Shown here: positions 19,311-28,555 of the stretch, one piece after another
Layout: each line of letters starts with the position of its first letter
Position numbering within the stretch: the stretch's first letter is position 1
NCBI GenBank assembly: GCA_902769805.1
Contig: CACXQL010000005.1
Span: 62,001 to 126,000, forward strand
Source of the DNA: an uncultured Prevotellaceae bacterium
GTDB lineage: Bacteria; Bacteroidota; Bacteroidia; Bacteroidales; Bacteroidaceae
Direction: 5' to 3'
DNA: 64,000 bases
Program-made: the position numbers and the translations under genes
Notes under the pieces: model-generated
The model's database searches: none
Told to the model about the DNA's origin: nothing
What the model saw: the letters and a program-made list of their open reading frames with translations, nothing else

Positions 19311-20399
19311 TTATTTAATATATAGGCCGAGAGCCACTACAACAGTCATAATAACGAGATTGATGAGTCCCAGTGGCATCAGATACTTCCACTCTAACTT
19401 CAAAATCTGGTCGATACGCAGACGAGGGAACGTCCACTTAATCCACATCAGAATCCAAACCAGGAAGAATGCCTTACCCATAAACCATACAAAACCCGGG
19501 ATGTAGTCCATCACCTCATCGAAAGCTTCAACACCGATATTCACAGGAGCCCATCCTCCGAGGAATACCGTTGCAGCGATACCTGCGATGATAAACAGGT
19601 TCAAGAACTCGGCAAGATAGAAGAAACCGAAGCCCATACCGGAATATTCTGTATGATGACCTGCCGTCAACTCACTCTCTGCCTCTGCCATATCGAACGG
19701 ACCACGGTTAGCCTCAGCATTACCTGCTACAAGGAATATCAGGAAAGCAATGATGGCAGGAACGTGACCTTGGAAGATAAGCCATTTCCAAGGACCCGTC
19801 TGAGCCTCAACAATACCACTCATCTGCATGGTACCCGTTAAGACAACGGCTGTTATCAGACATAAGCATAATGACATCTCATAAGAGATCATCTGAACTG
19901 CGCCGCGCATCGCTGAAACCACAGAGTATTTGTTGTTAGAACCCCAACCAGCGAGGAAGATTCCTACTACACCAAGCGATGAAATAGCAGTGAGTAGGAA
20001 TACACCTACGTTGAAGTCGAGTACCGTCGCACCATTGTTCCAGGGAAGGAACGAGAATGCTCCTACAGAACCGATGATAACCAGCAGTGGAGCTACCAGA
20101 TACAGGAACTTATCTGCTTTGTCAACGAAGAAGATCTCTTTGATGAGCATCTTCAATACATCAGCAAACACCTGCAACAATCCCCAGTAACCTACTCGCA
20201 TCGGACCTAAGCGGCACTGGAAGTAGGCACATACCTTACGCTCCATAAATATCAGTGCTATGGCTATTAGCGCATATCCGACAAGGATACCTGCACCCAC
20301 CAATACACATTCTATCAATATCGACCAGAAATCTCCCAGACCTAACGTGTCTCTCAGGAGAGCGTCGAACCATTGTGTTACAATACCAAAATCAAACAT
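19311..20399 (-). CDS. nuoH: NADH-quinone oxidoreductase-type subunit H
   Basis: A 362-residue membrane subunit that forms the quinone chamber. The family landmarks are ERKVCAYFQCRLGPMRVGYWGLLQ, RGPFDMAEAESELTAGHHTEYSGMGFGFFYLAEF and WIKWTFPRLRIDQILKLEWKYLMPLGLINL. All match NuoH closely. It follows nuoCD with a 12-base gap. Confidence 0.95.
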   Translation of the reverse strand: MFDFGIVTQWFDALLRDTLGLGDFWSILIECVLVGAGILVGYALIAIALIFMERKVCAYFQCRLGPMRVGYWGLLQVFADVLKMLIKEIFFVDKADKFLYLVAPLLVIIGSVGAFSFLPWNNGATVLDFNVGVFLLTAISSLGVVGIFLAGWGSNNKYSVVSAMRGAVQMISYEMSLCLCLITAVVLTGTMQMSGIVEAQTGPWKWLIFQGHVPAIIAFLIFLVAGNAEANRGPFDMAEAESELTAGHHTEYSGMGFGFFYLAEFLNLFIIAGIAATVFLGGWAPVNIGVEAFDEVMDYIPGFVWFMGKAFFLVWILMWIKWTFPRLRIDQILKLEWKYLMPLGLINLVIMTVVVALGLYIK

Positions 20400-20411
20400 A
20401 ATCCTTCGCTT

Positions 20412-22022
20412 TTATCTGTCAATATCAGGAATTACAAAGTCAATAGCAGCACCAGTAGCCACGAGGTCGGCAATCTTCTGACCACGCAGCATCGGATCAA
20501 GCGCTCCTGTCAAAGAAAGTCCCATCGGACGCATCTTCAAACGGTACGGGCTCTTGTCACCACGAGAATCAAGATATACACCAAACTCACCGCTGGCACC
20601 CTCCACAGAGAAGTACCACTGTCCCTCCGGTACCTTGATGATCGGTTTCTGCTTCACATAGAACTCACCCTCAGGGATATTGTCAATGAGTTGTTCGATA
20701 ATATGCAGACTCTGATACATCTCATTGATATGGCAGGTATAACGGTCCATCGTGTCACAACCTGTCATCGTGATCTGCTCCCACTCCACCTTATCATACA
20801 TATCGTATGGATGGTTCTTGCGCACATCGTTCTTCCAACCGGAAGCACGGCCGGCAGGACCTGTTACTGCGTAAGATACACAGTCTTCGAGACTCATCGG
20901 TCCAACCTTCTCGAAACGCTTGTGAGTGATGATATTATCACCAAACACATCAACATACTCCTGAATGATTGGTTTCATATACTTCACCAGGTCTTTCACG
21001 TTCTTTACGAAGTTTGGATCGATGTCGTCCTGCAGTCCACCTATTCTATAATAGTTCTGGATGAGTCGTCCACCAGTAGTCTCCTCCATGCAGTTGAGTA
21101 CATGCTCACGATCACGCATAGAATAGAGGAAGGCTGTCAGGGCACCCATATCCTGAGCACAACAGCCGACATACAACAGATGGGAGTCGATACGCTGCAA
21201 CTCATCCATGATAGTACGGATATACTTGATACGGTCAGTCAATTCCACACCTAAGCCTTCCTCGATAACACCTACCAAAGCATGGCGGTGCATCATCGCA
21301 GAGAGATAGTTCAGACGATCCGTCAGAGCCAGTGTCTGCGGATAGGTCAATGACTCACACATCTTCTCGATACCACGATGGATATAACCCAGATGCGGAT
21401 AAACGCGTTTGACCGTTTCACCATCAAGGACTGTCTGCAAACGTAACACACCATGAGTGGATGGGTGCTGAGGACCAATGTTGATCACATACTCATCACT
21501 GGTGAAAAGCTTGTTCTTTTTTGACTGCAGATTACCATATTTGTCAATATAATACTCCAAACCGTAGTCTGGTTCTATGTCATCCTCCAAAGTATAGGAG
21601 TCGTCAAACTTCCAGTCCTTACGGAAGGGGTAACCTTTGAAGTCACTACGCAGGAAAAGCCGTCGCATATCAGGATGACCGAGGAACACAATACCGAAGA
21701 AGTCATAGACTTCACGCTCCAACAAATCAGCTACATGCCATATCTTGCTCACAGTAGGGATATACGGAACCATTTGTCCGTCCGTCTCACCAGTACCATT
21801 GATAGCGACACCGTCACCACAGACTTGTGTCTTGGCAAGTATCTTGACACTGCAACGCTCATGGGTATTGGTATTCTCAAGGATATAGATACAACCTAAT
21901 CCTTCTTCACCGAAGTCCTCACCAACGATGGTAACCAGATAGTCAAACCCCTTCTTCTCCTTCAAGTTCTGCATCTCGGAGGCGAACTTGTCATAATCGA
22001 ATGATATGAATTCTAATTTCAT
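20412..22022 (-). CDS. nuoCD: NADH-quinone oxidoreductase-type subunits C and D, fused
   Basis: A 536-residue fusion. Residues 1 to about 165 are the NuoC part (30 kDa subunit; WHVADLLEREVYDFFGIVFLGHPDMRRLFL with the conserved ERE and DGxxxF-like region). The remainder is NuoD (49 kDa subunit; NIGPQHPSTHGVLRLQTVLDGE, HLGYIHRGIEKM, GPAGRASG, and a C-terminal DPMLRGQKIADLVATGAAIDFVIPDIDR). The NuoD N-terminus NIGPQHPSTHG borders the quinone site. The start overlaps the nuoB stop by 4 bases. C-D fusion is common in this phylum and in enterobacteria. Confidence 0.94.
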   Translation of the reverse strand: MKLEFISFDYDKFASEMQNLKEKKGFDYLVTIVGEDFGEEGLGCIYILENTNTHERCSVKILAKTQVCGDGVAINGTGETDGQMVPYIPTVSKIWHVADLLEREVYDFFGIVFLGHPDMRRLFLRSDFKGYPFRKDWKFDDSYTLEDDIEPDYGLEYYIDKYGNLQSKKNKLFTSDEYVINIGPQHPSTHGVLRLQTVLDGETVKRVYPHLGYIHRGIEKMCESLTYPQTLALTDRLNYLSAMMHRHALVGVIEEGLGVELTDRIKYIRTIMDELQRIDSHLLYVGCCAQDMGALTAFLYSMRDREHVLNCMEETTGGRLIQNYYRIGGLQDDIDPNFVKNVKDLVKYMKPIIQEYVDVFGDNIITHKRFEKVGPMSLEDCVSYAVTGPAGRASGWKNDVRKNHPYDMYDKVEWEQITMTGCDTMDRYTCHINEMYQSLHIIEQLIDNIPEGEFYVKQKPIIKVPEGQWYFSVEGASGEFGVYLDSRGDKSPYRLKMRPMGLSLTGALDPMLRGQKIADLVATGAAIDFVIPDIDR

Positions 22023-22759
22023 GCCTTGTCCTCCTCATTATTTGTAGGTTGCGGTTCTGTTGTAGCTGCTTTCAGTTCCTCTACGAAATCTTTTGGCACA
22101 TCAGTTACCACAATAGGTTCTCTACGATGATCGCCTAACTTATTGCGGAATGTCAGTTCCTCATTCGAGACACCTAACTCCTTTTCAGCAGCAGACTGCT
22201 TATGGTTGGCGCCACCGAAGAATTTCTCAATCTTCACCTTACGCTGCAACTGCATCATACCATACATGATAGCCTCCGGACGTGGGGGACAACCTGGGAT
22301 AAACACATCAACAGGTACAATTTCCTCAATACCTTTTACCACATGATAACTCGACTTGAAAGGACCGCCACTGATAGCACAACCACCAACAGCAATTACA
22401 TACTTCGGCTCAGCCATCTCATCATACAGACGTTTAAGGGCTGGAGCCATCTTGTGGGTAATAGTACCGGCACACATGATTAAGTCTGCCTGACGAGGAG
22501 AGTTACGGGTTACCTCAAAACCAAAACGGGCAAAGTCATAACGAGAACAACCACATGCCATAAACTCAATACCACAACATGAGGTAGCAAACGTTAAAGA
22601 CCAGAGGGAATTGGCACGTCCCCAATTAATAAGCTTGTCAAGAGAGCCTGTCAAGACATTGACACCACCCTCATGTAACTCTTCAACCAGTTTCTCCAAC
22701 GAGGCATTATCTTTCCATTCCTCGTAGGGAATTGACTTGATTTTCGGCTTTATTTCCAT
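22019..22759 (-). CDS. nuoB: NADH-quinone oxidoreductase-type subunit B (cluster N2)
   Basis: A 246-residue subunit that carries the terminal 4Fe-4S cluster N2. The motifs are FATSCCGIEFMACG (tandem Cys), MCAGTITHKMAPALKRLYDEM, VGGCAISGG and PGCPPRPEA. The start MEIKPKIKSIPYEEW at 22759 is chosen: it overlaps the end of nuoA by 10 bases, and the open extension upstream reads only as out-of-frame nuoA. A C-terminal tail of about 50 residues (from EKFFGGANHK) exceeds the E. coli length. Confidence 0.93.
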   Translation of the reverse strand: MEIKPKIKSIPYEEWKDNASLEKLVEELHEGGVNVLTGSLDKLINWGRANSLWSLTFATSCCGIEFMACGCSRYDFARFGFEVTRNSPRQADLIMCAGTITHKMAPALKRLYDEMAEPKYVIAVGGCAISGGPFKSSYHVVKGIEEIVPVDVFIPGCPPRPEAIMYGMMQLQRKVKIEKFFGGANHKQSAAEKELGVSNEELTFRNKLGDHRREPIVVTDVPKDFVEELKAATTEPQPTNNEEDKA

Positions 22760-23100
22760 TCTAAGTCTCCTTTCCGCCAGGCATAAGCCAAGCCTAAAAC
22801 CAGAACCACCAGGAAGAAGCCGATGCTTAGCAATGCCATCACACCGAAGTCTTTCACGACGACAGCCCAAGGGTACAGGAACACTGTTTCTACATCAAAC
22901 ATGAGAAACAGGATAGCAAACAGATAGAAGCCAATGCTAACAGGAATCCAAGACGTACCATGAGTAGGAATACCACATTCATAAGGTTCGCCTTTTACCT
23001 TGTTATAGGAACGCGGTCCTATCAGTTTGGCAACAACATAAGCTCCTGCCACCAATGTAATAGCCGTCAACAAGACGGTAACTAACAAAGTAAAGTTCAT
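22750..23100 (-). CDS. nuoA: NADH-quinone oxidoreductase-type subunit A
   Basis: A 116-residue, three-helix membrane subunit and first gene of the nuo operon. The conserved cysteine loop GEPYECGIPTHGTSWIPVSIGFYLFAILFLMFDVETVFLYPWAVV is unmistakable. Genes A-B-CD-H-I-J-K-L-M-N follow without any large gap, and there is no nuoE, nuoF or nuoG. The complex therefore lacks the NADH-oxidising module and probably takes electrons from another donor such as ferredoxin, as discussed for other Bacteroidetes. Confidence 0.94.
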   Translation of the reverse strand: MNFTLLVTVLLTAITLVAGAYVVAKLIGPRSYNKVKGEPYECGIPTHGTSWIPVSIGFYLFAILFLMFDVETVFLYPWAVVVKDFGVMALLSIGFFLVVLVLGLAYAWRKGDLEWK

Positions 23101-23105
23101 AAAGT

Positions 23106-23151
23106 TTTATAATATTATAAATTCATATATGCTTTTGTGAGTGCAAAGGTA
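23106..23151 (-). promoter_or_regulatory. nuo operon leader: -7 box and AT palindrome
   Basis: CAAAGGTA at 23144-23151 reads TACCTTTG on the minus strand, a good -7 box 44 bases before nuoA; the -33 element is unclear. A perfect 16-base AT palindrome (TTTATAAT / ATTATAAA, 23106-23121) lies just before the nuoA start codon. Confidence 0.45.
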
Positions 23152-23197
23152 CGAAAAATATCGCAAAGAAATGGTATAAATATCAAAAACTTTGCAC

Positions 23198-23233
23198 AAA
23201 AAAGAAAAGCCGTTACCATAAGGCAACGGCTTT
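23198..23233 (-). terminator. Terminator after the small HTH gene
   Basis: The inverted repeat AAAGCCGTT / AACGGCTTT (23206-23214 and 23225-23233) is followed on the minus strand by a T-rich run. It lies 6 bases past the HTH stop codon and upstream of the nuo promoter. Confidence 0.75.
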
Positions 23234-23238
23234 AATTA

Positions 23239-23448
23239 TTATTTCTTAGGAAATGCTTCTTCGGACAATTCCTTAAAGAAGTCGTATTCCAAAATAACAC
23301 TGATACGCATCAACAAACGTACGTCCAGACTTTTGCGCTTGAAAATGTTATAAACATTTGTACGCTCACAGGGAATTTGTGTTGCTAACCACGCGGCAGA
23401 CTTACCCTGCTTTCTGAGAATCTCCTCAATGTGCTTGCCTATATTCAT
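23239..23448 (-). CDS. Small helix-turn-helix DNA-binding protein
   Basis: A 69-residue protein made almost wholly of one XRE/Cro-type HTH: IGKHIEEILRKQGKSAAWLA (helices 1-2), then QIPCERTNVYNIFKRKSLDVRLLMRISVILEYDFF. Similar tiny HTH proteins are common in Prevotella and Bacteroides, usually of unknown target. It has its own -7 box upstream and its own terminator, so it is monocistronic between the mannan locus and nuo. No evidence links it to either neighbour. Confidence 0.75.
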   Translation of the reverse strand: MNIGKHIEEILRKQGKSAAWLATQIPCERTNVYNIFKRKSLDVRLLMRISVILEYDFFKELSEEAFPKK

Positions 23449-23493
23449 TGTCTTTTATAGTGTTGGTTATATTGTTCCTTTATGTATCGGCAG

Positions 23494-23501
23494 CAAAGGT
23501 A
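23494..23501 (-). promoter_or_regulatory. Candidate -7 box for the small HTH gene
   Basis: CAAAGGTA reads TACCTTTG on the minus strand, 45 bases before the ATG at 23448. A -33 element is not clear. Confidence 0.4.
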
Positions 23502-23559
23502 CGTAATAAATTCCAATATATCAGCACATTATTGTAGAAAATATTTTCGCAAGCATCAA

Positions 23560-24834
23560 TTATTCAGAGCGTTCTATTATTTCCAGACACATTCTGCTGT
23601 TATGGTAGGGACATTTCCAAAAGCCAGCCTTGTCATCAATAGTATTCAAAGTGCCATCGGGATGACGACTCCAGAACCATTCGCCATGATCCCAGTCTAT
23701 CAGTTGTGTCTTGATATATTCCCAGCAACGTACTGCCTTCTCCAAGGCTTCCTTGTCACCGAAATACTGATAGAGGTTAAACCACCCTACTACATTCTCA
23801 GCCTGTACCCACCAATGCAAGTCATCATCCACATGCCCTGTCGTGAGATTTGCCTCATGAATCATCGAACCGTCTGGACGAAGTCCTTTCTCCGATGCCT
23901 TTGCCACCATACGGACTATCGGTTCCACCTTGGCAAGCACTTCCTTGTCACCTAACACCAATGCCGCCTCATGCATCAGCCATGAGCATTCAATATCATG
24001 TCCATAGCTTTCCAGATGTCCTGCTCCACGTGTCCAATCCATTTCAAAGAACAAATCCAGATGATGCGTTTCTGGGTTTAGAATCCTGTCTGTGAAGATA
24101 TCAATTAGATTACGGAGAGAGGCCTCCACCTCATTGACAGTCTCAGGCGACACACTGACACCCACAGGAAGTACCGATCCGAGCACTGGCACATAGTCAC
24201 ATGTTTCTGCTGCATGTAATTCTCGCAGGCATCTCAACAGGTTCGTATAAGGCTCTATGATGTGCAAATGCGTATTCTGTGATTTAGGAAAGTTCGCGTC
24301 AAGGTCACTCAAGCGCATATCAGCTATTTCACCCCACTCTCGTGTACAAGCCTCTATATACCCATTATACTTGTGATCCAAAGCATGTTCTTCAATACAC
24401 TCGTAGAGTTGAAGAGCATAATCCAACGCCTCTCGATCTCCTGTAGCTCGTACGTATTCAGTAAGTCCATAGATAGCAAAGCCAATGGCATAGAACTGCT
24501 TCTTTGTGTCCAAAGGATTACCCAAATAGTCCACGCTCCAATAGACGCCACCGTATTCTTTATCTATGAAATGATCGATGAAATAGGAATAAGCTCTTCT
24601 GCATGCTTCCAGATACTCTGGATTACCCAGGACTCGGTAGGCTGCAGAGAATGACCATAGAATACGGGCATTCAAAATAGCGCCCTTCTCTGCTTCTGGA
24701 TGAAGAATACCCTTACCGTCAATACGACCATAGAAGCCACCATGCTCATGATCGATCATTTTATTCAGCCAAAAACACAGGATGTTCTGCTCAAGAACAT
24801 CCTGCATCTCTTTCCTTATTGTTTTTATCATCAT
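23560..24834 (-). CDS. AGE-family 2-epimerase (cellobiose/mannobiose 2-epimerase)
   Basis: A 424-residue cytoplasmic enzyme of the N-acylglucosamine 2-epimerase (alpha6/alpha6 barrel) family. The sequence DHEHGGFYGRIDGKG near the N-terminus, KEYGGVYWSVDYLGNP, NTHLHIIEPYTNLLR, GHDIECSWLMHEAA and WWVQAENVVGWFNLYQ contain the His and Glu residues used for epimerisation, and agree with the cellobiose 2-epimerase branch. Immediately next to a GPH symporter and a GH130 phosphorylase, it most likely turns beta-1,4-mannobiose into mannosyl-glucose, as in the Bacteroides fragilis mannan route. Its 3' end is the end of the locus. Confidence 0.88.
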   Translation of the reverse strand: MMIKTIRKEMQDVLEQNILCFWLNKMIDHEHGGFYGRIDGKGILHPEAEKGAILNARILWSFSAAYRVLGNPEYLEACRRAYSYFIDHFIDKEYGGVYWSVDYLGNPLDTKKQFYAIGFAIYGLTEYVRATGDREALDYALQLYECIEEHALDHKYNGYIEACTREWGEIADMRLSDLDANFPKSQNTHLHIIEPYTNLLRCLRELHAAETCDYVPVLGSVLPVGVSVSPETVNEVEASLRNLIDIFTDRILNPETHHLDLFFEMDWTRGAGHLESYGHDIECSWLMHEAALVLGDKEVLAKVEPIVRMVAKASEKGLRPDGSMIHEANLTTGHVDDDLHWWVQAENVVGWFNLYQYFGDKEALEKAVRCWEYIKTQLIDWDHGEWFWSRHPDGTLNTIDDKAGFWKCPYHNSRMCLEIIERSE

Positions 24835-26232
24835 TTACTCTGCTGTTGCACGGACCTTCTTCAGTTCCGCATTAATCTTATTGATACGTTCCGTTGTCAA
24901 TGGATAGAACCATACGACACACATAGAAAGAAGAGCAACACAGGCTGGGATGAAACTCATCAGCCATCGCAGACAGTCAAGAGCGGCAGCTGGCTGAGCA
25001 ACTCCCTGGGCAAGCTGAGTTGCATCCGTGATATAGCCAAATCCATCCAGCAACCATAATACTGCTGCACCACCAATGGCACCACCGAACTTCTGTGCCA
25101 TTGAACTGGATGAGAAGATTAAACCGGTAGATGCTGTCTTATATTTCAACTCAGCATAGTCACTTACGTCAGCATACATACTCCATACCAAGGGTGACAT
25201 AATACCTGTAAGCACAGATATCAGAATCTGGAATACCAGCATCACCCAATAGCCGGAAGGCGTACAGGGAATGAAATAGAAGGCAACGCTCAATACCACC
25301 AATGAAGCATTGACCAGAATAAACGTTGTTTTCTTTCCCAAACGACTGGAGATGGACACGCAGGATGCAACACCCACCATATTCGATACCTCACCGACTC
25401 CAAGGAAAAGTCCAGCATAGAAAGCGAACATCAGTCCAAAGAATACCAAACTGACATTGCTGCCAATGATATCCTGGAAGAAATAGGCAACTGTCGCACC
25501 ACGCACAGTATTGAAAAGGTTGAAGCACAAAGCAGCACCAATCAGCAGCCACCAGGGCTTGTTGGAAAGCAAAGCTTTAAAGTCGCTTCCCACACTGACC
25601 GTAGAAACAGTCTTCAGATGTTCCTTCGTCATGAGGAAACAAAGAATGAACATCACGAAGCATGCTGCAGCAATCAGCACCATTGCCCAGAACCAGCCCT
25701 CTGGAGTATTGTAGCCTCCCATGGCATTAGCCAGCGGTTCCCAAAGGAACAGGGAGATAAACGAACCGCCATAAGCAAAGAACATACGGAAGGAGGAGAA
25801 CACAGTCTTCTCATTTGTGTCATCCGTCATCACACCCAGCATGGCACCATAAGGCACATTGATACCCGTATAGACCGTCATCATCAGAATGTAAGTCACA
25901 TACGCCCATATCAGTTTACCGCCATAGTTAAGGTCAGGAGTGGTAAACAACAGGATACCGCAGATGGAAAAGAACGGAGCCACCCATAACAGGTAGGGGC
26001 GATACTTTCCCCATTTCGTGTTGGTACGGTCAGCAATAACACCCATCATCGGGTCACTGACAGCATCCCAGATTCTGGTTACTAATACCAATACTCCAGC
26101 GTCGATTAATGACAATCCGAAGATGTTACTGTAGAAGAACGGCAGATAATAAGAGAATATCTTCCAGAACATACTGGACGACATGTCTCCAAAGCCGTAA
26201 CCGATTTTTTCTTTTAAGGTTGATTTAGCCAT
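24835..26232 (-). CDS. GPH-family sugar:cation symporter
   Basis: A 465-residue inner-membrane transporter with about twelve helices. The glycoside-pentoside-hexuronide signatures are plain: [24 protein letters not shown] at the N-terminus, [31 protein letters not shown], and [36 protein letters not shown]. Its stop is directly followed by the epimerase start, and its start overlaps the GH130 stop by 8 bases, so the three form one unit. It probably imports mannobiose or short manno-oligosaccharides. Confidence 0.9.
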   Translation of the reverse strand: MAKSTLKEKIGYGFGDMSSSMFWKIFSYYLPFFYSNIFGLSLIDAGVLVLVTRIWDAVSDPMMGVIADRTNTKWGKYRPYLLWVAPFFSICGILLFTTPDLNYGGKLIWAYVTYILMMTVYTGINVPYGAMLGVMTDDTNEKTVFSSFRMFFAYGGSFISLFLWEPLANAMGGYNTPEGWFWAMVLIAAACFVMFILCFLMTKEHLKTVSTVSVGSDFKALLSNKPWWLLIGAALCFNLFNTVRGATVAYFFQDIIGSNVSLVFFGLMFAFYAGLFLGVGEVSNMVGVASCVSISSRLGKKTTFILVNASLVVLSVAFYFIPCTPSGYWVMLVFQILISVLTGIMSPLVWSMYADVSDYAELKYKTASTGLIFSSSSMAQKFGGAIGGAAVLWLLDGFGYITDATQLAQGVAQPAAALDCLRWLMSFIPACVALLSMCVVWFYPLTTERINKINAELKKVRATAE

Positions 26233-27391
26233 ATTGATTATTCTTAATAATTAGTTTCTTGATGGTCTCTACAGAGGCAGCAGTATACAAGCCGTCCTCC
26301 GGAGTATTCATGCAATAGTCTATCAGCCTGTCAATAGTGGATGTGGCGACATGCATTCTGGTATCTGCAGATGCATAGTAGATAAACACCTTTCCGTCAT
26401 CATCGGCTATCCATCCGTTGGCAAAGGCGACGTTCATCACATCACCCACATACTCATTACCCTCTGGAACAAGGAAGAATCCTCCTGGCTGGGCAATGAC
26501 TTTCGTAGGATCCTCCAGGGAAGTCATATACATATATAATACATAGCGCAGTCCATCCGCAGTGGCACGTACGCCATGAGCCAGATGCAACCAGCCTTTC
26601 TTTGTCTTGATGGGATGAGGACCCTCGCCGTTCTTCACCTCCGTAATGGTGTGATAATGACGTGCGTTGATGATTTTCTCTTCCGCAATCTCCGCATGTG
26701 TGATATCATCCACCAATGCCCAACCTATGCCACCGCCAGAACCCGTATCGATGAAACCATCCTGCGGACGGGTATAGAAGGCATATTTCCCATTGACGAA
26801 CTCAGGATGCAGCACTACATTACGTTGCTGCGACTTTGTCTTCAAGTCTGGCAGACGCTCCCACGTCTTCAGATCTTTCGTACGAGCGATACCTGCCGTA
26901 GCCGTTGCTGCGCTGAGATTACCTGGTTGGGAGTCATCATGACGCTCTGCGCAGAATACACCATAAATCCAACCATCCTCATGTGCTGTAATACGCATAT
27001 CGTATATATTAGTAGCAGGAATCACATCGTCTGGCATCGTGACAGGTTCCTTCCAGAAACGGAAGTTGTCCACACCGTTAGGACTCTCCGCCACTGCGAA
27101 GAACGACTTACGATCCGCACCTTCCACACGAACCACCAACACATACTTGCCATTCCATTTGATGGCTCCTGAGTTCAAAGTGGCATTCATCATGATGCGC
27201 TGCATCAGGTATGGATTATCCTGTTCATTGAAGTCATAACGCCATTCCAAGGGAGTATGCTCAGCTGTCAGGATAGGGTTCTTCCACTTTTCATAGATAC
27301 CGTTGCCCCACTCTAAGGGCTCATTCTTGCGCATCAGCAGTTCTTCATGGTGTGCGCGTAATGCTGCTACTTTTGCTTGATAATCATTCAT
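26225..27391 (-). CDS. GH130 phosphorylase (beta-1,4-mannosyl-glucose phosphorylase)
   Basis: A 388-residue cytoplasmic five-bladed-propeller glycoside phosphorylase. Landmarks of family GH130 subgroup 1 are [38 protein letters not shown] at the start, [21 protein letters not shown] and [28 protein letters not shown]. The length matches mannosylglucose phosphorylase. With phosphate it would split mannosyl-glucose into mannose-1-phosphate and glucose. Its place between epimerase/symporter and GH26 mannanase repeats the Bacteroides fragilis gene set. Confidence 0.9.
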   Translation of the reverse strand: MNDYQAKVAALRAHHEELLMRKNEPLEWGNGIYEKWKNPILTAEHTPLEWRYDFNEQDNPYLMQRIMMNATLNSGAIKWNGKYVLVVRVEGADRKSFFAVAESPNGVDNFRFWKEPVTMPDDVIPATNIYDMRITAHEDGWIYGVFCAERHDDSQPGNLSAATATAGIARTKDLKTWERLPDLKTKSQQRNVVLHPEFVNGKYAFYTRPQDGFIDTGSGGGIGWALVDDITHAEIAEEKIINARHYHTITEVKNGEGPHPIKTKKGWLHLAHGVRATADGLRYVLYMYMTSLEDPTKVIAQPGGFFLVPEGNEYVGDVMNVAFANGWIADDDGKVFIYYASADTRMHVATSTIDRLIDYCMNTPEDGLYTAASVETIKKLIIKNNQYG

Positions 27392-27415
27392 AATATCTCA
27401 ATATGGTTTTAGTAT

Positions 27416-28537
27416 TTATCTGTCTGAAATGTCTTTCAGGAACAAGGTCTTCTCAGCCTCATAGAATTGTTTGAAGTATGGAGCGTCAGCCTTTACGGGT
27501 GAAGGACCGAACCACTCTGTCTTGTAGTTACGCCAAGTAAGCAGATAACTGATGGGGAAGTCCTGTACGGCAGGCAATAATGTGGATGTCCACCATGTCG
27601 GCTCTGTCATATTCTTCATACCACATTCAGTCAGGGCTGGAATGAGGTTATGCTCCTTTGCCACCCCACAGAGAACTGTGAGGTTCTGCTTGCTGCGCTC
27701 AACGAATTTGTCTTTTTCTTCTGGTACCCACTGATAACCATCCAGTCCTATCATATCTACACGGTCGTCACCAGGATAGCGATCAAGGAGGCGCTCCGCA
27801 GTGAGGTTGTCTTGCATACCTGGAGAGTATGACCATACAAGGTTATCAAAGCCATCAGCCTTCAACTTGTCTTGCAGCATGTTCCACAGTGCCTTGTACT
27901 CCTCTACCGTGCAGAGTTTCTCACCCCACCAGAACCAAGAACCAGAGTTCTCATGCCAAGGACGGAAAATTACAGGAATCTTCTGACCATTATCATCTTT
28001 CAGTGTAGCAAGGAAGTCAGATACACGCTGCATCCAACCTTCGAACTTCTCGTGGAACTCGCCCCCAGGCAGTATCTTCTTTACCACAGCAGAGTCAGTA
28101 ACATCCCAAGCAGTACCCTCTGGGAACTTCTGTCCAGCCCAACCACCGCCTTCGATGGTGGTGACAGGATTACGAGGATGCCAGCTTAGAGTAATGATAC
28201 CGCCACGGCGGTAATGGTTCTGAATCTCCTCAGTCATACGAGTGAAGGGAACACTGTCAAGATTCTTGGTATCCCCCATCTCGATACCTCCAAGGTCAAA
28301 GCCCATGATGGCAGGATAGTCACCACATACGTTCTTCACGTCACTGGAGTCCTTGTCATACTCCCATGTCAGTCCATACATCGGATCATCCTGATGTCCA
28401 TACATAATACCCTTCTGTCGAAGAGAGTCCAGGCGTTCCAATAGCTGCTGGGCAACTGTCTTCTGAGGTTCTGCCTGTTTCGAGGTGCATGCGATCATTG
28501 CTATTGCGACCGCTGTCATTACTACTATTTTCTTCAT
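27416..28537 (-). CDS. GH26 beta-mannanase lipoprotein
   Basis: A 373-residue lipoprotein (lipobox MIAC with Cys17) of glycoside hydrolase family 26. The catalytic motifs are both visible: FRPWHENSGSWFWWG with the acid/base Glu near residue 196, and PALTECGMKN with the nucleophile Glu near 304. MYGHQDDPMYG near the start is the usual GH26 entry motif. It should hydrolyse mannan or manno-oligosaccharides, probably releasing mannobiose for the symporter downstream. It lies 18 bases after the esterase gene. Confidence 0.92.
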   Translation of the reverse strand: MKKIVVMTAVAIAMIACTSKQAEPQKTVAQQLLERLDSLRQKGIMYGHQDDPMYGLTWEYDKDSSDVKNVCGDYPAIMGFDLGGIEMGDTKNLDSVPFTRMTEEIQNHYRRGGIITLSWHPRNPVTTIEGGGWAGQKFPEGTAWDVTDSAVVKKILPGGEFHEKFEGWMQRVSDFLATLKDDNGQKIPVIFRPWHENSGSWFWWGEKLCTVEEYKALWNMLQDKLKADGFDNLVWSYSPGMQDNLTAERLLDRYPGDDRVDMIGLDGYQWVPEEKDKFVERSKQNLTVLCGVAKEHNLIPALTECGMKNMTEPTWWTSTLLPAVQDFPISYLLTWRNYKTEWFGPSPVKADAPYFKQFYEAEKTLFLKDISDR

Positions 28538-28555
28538 ATATGCTAATTAATGGTT

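Noticed and set aside
20373..21254. Long + strand open frame (293 codons) opposite nuoCD
   Set aside because: It is fully antisense to a conserved gene, has no family motif and follows the codon bias of nuoCD in mirror.
23239..23448. Small HTH protein as regulator of the mannan locus or nuo
   Set aside because: It has its own promoter and terminator, and no shared site with either neighbour was found.
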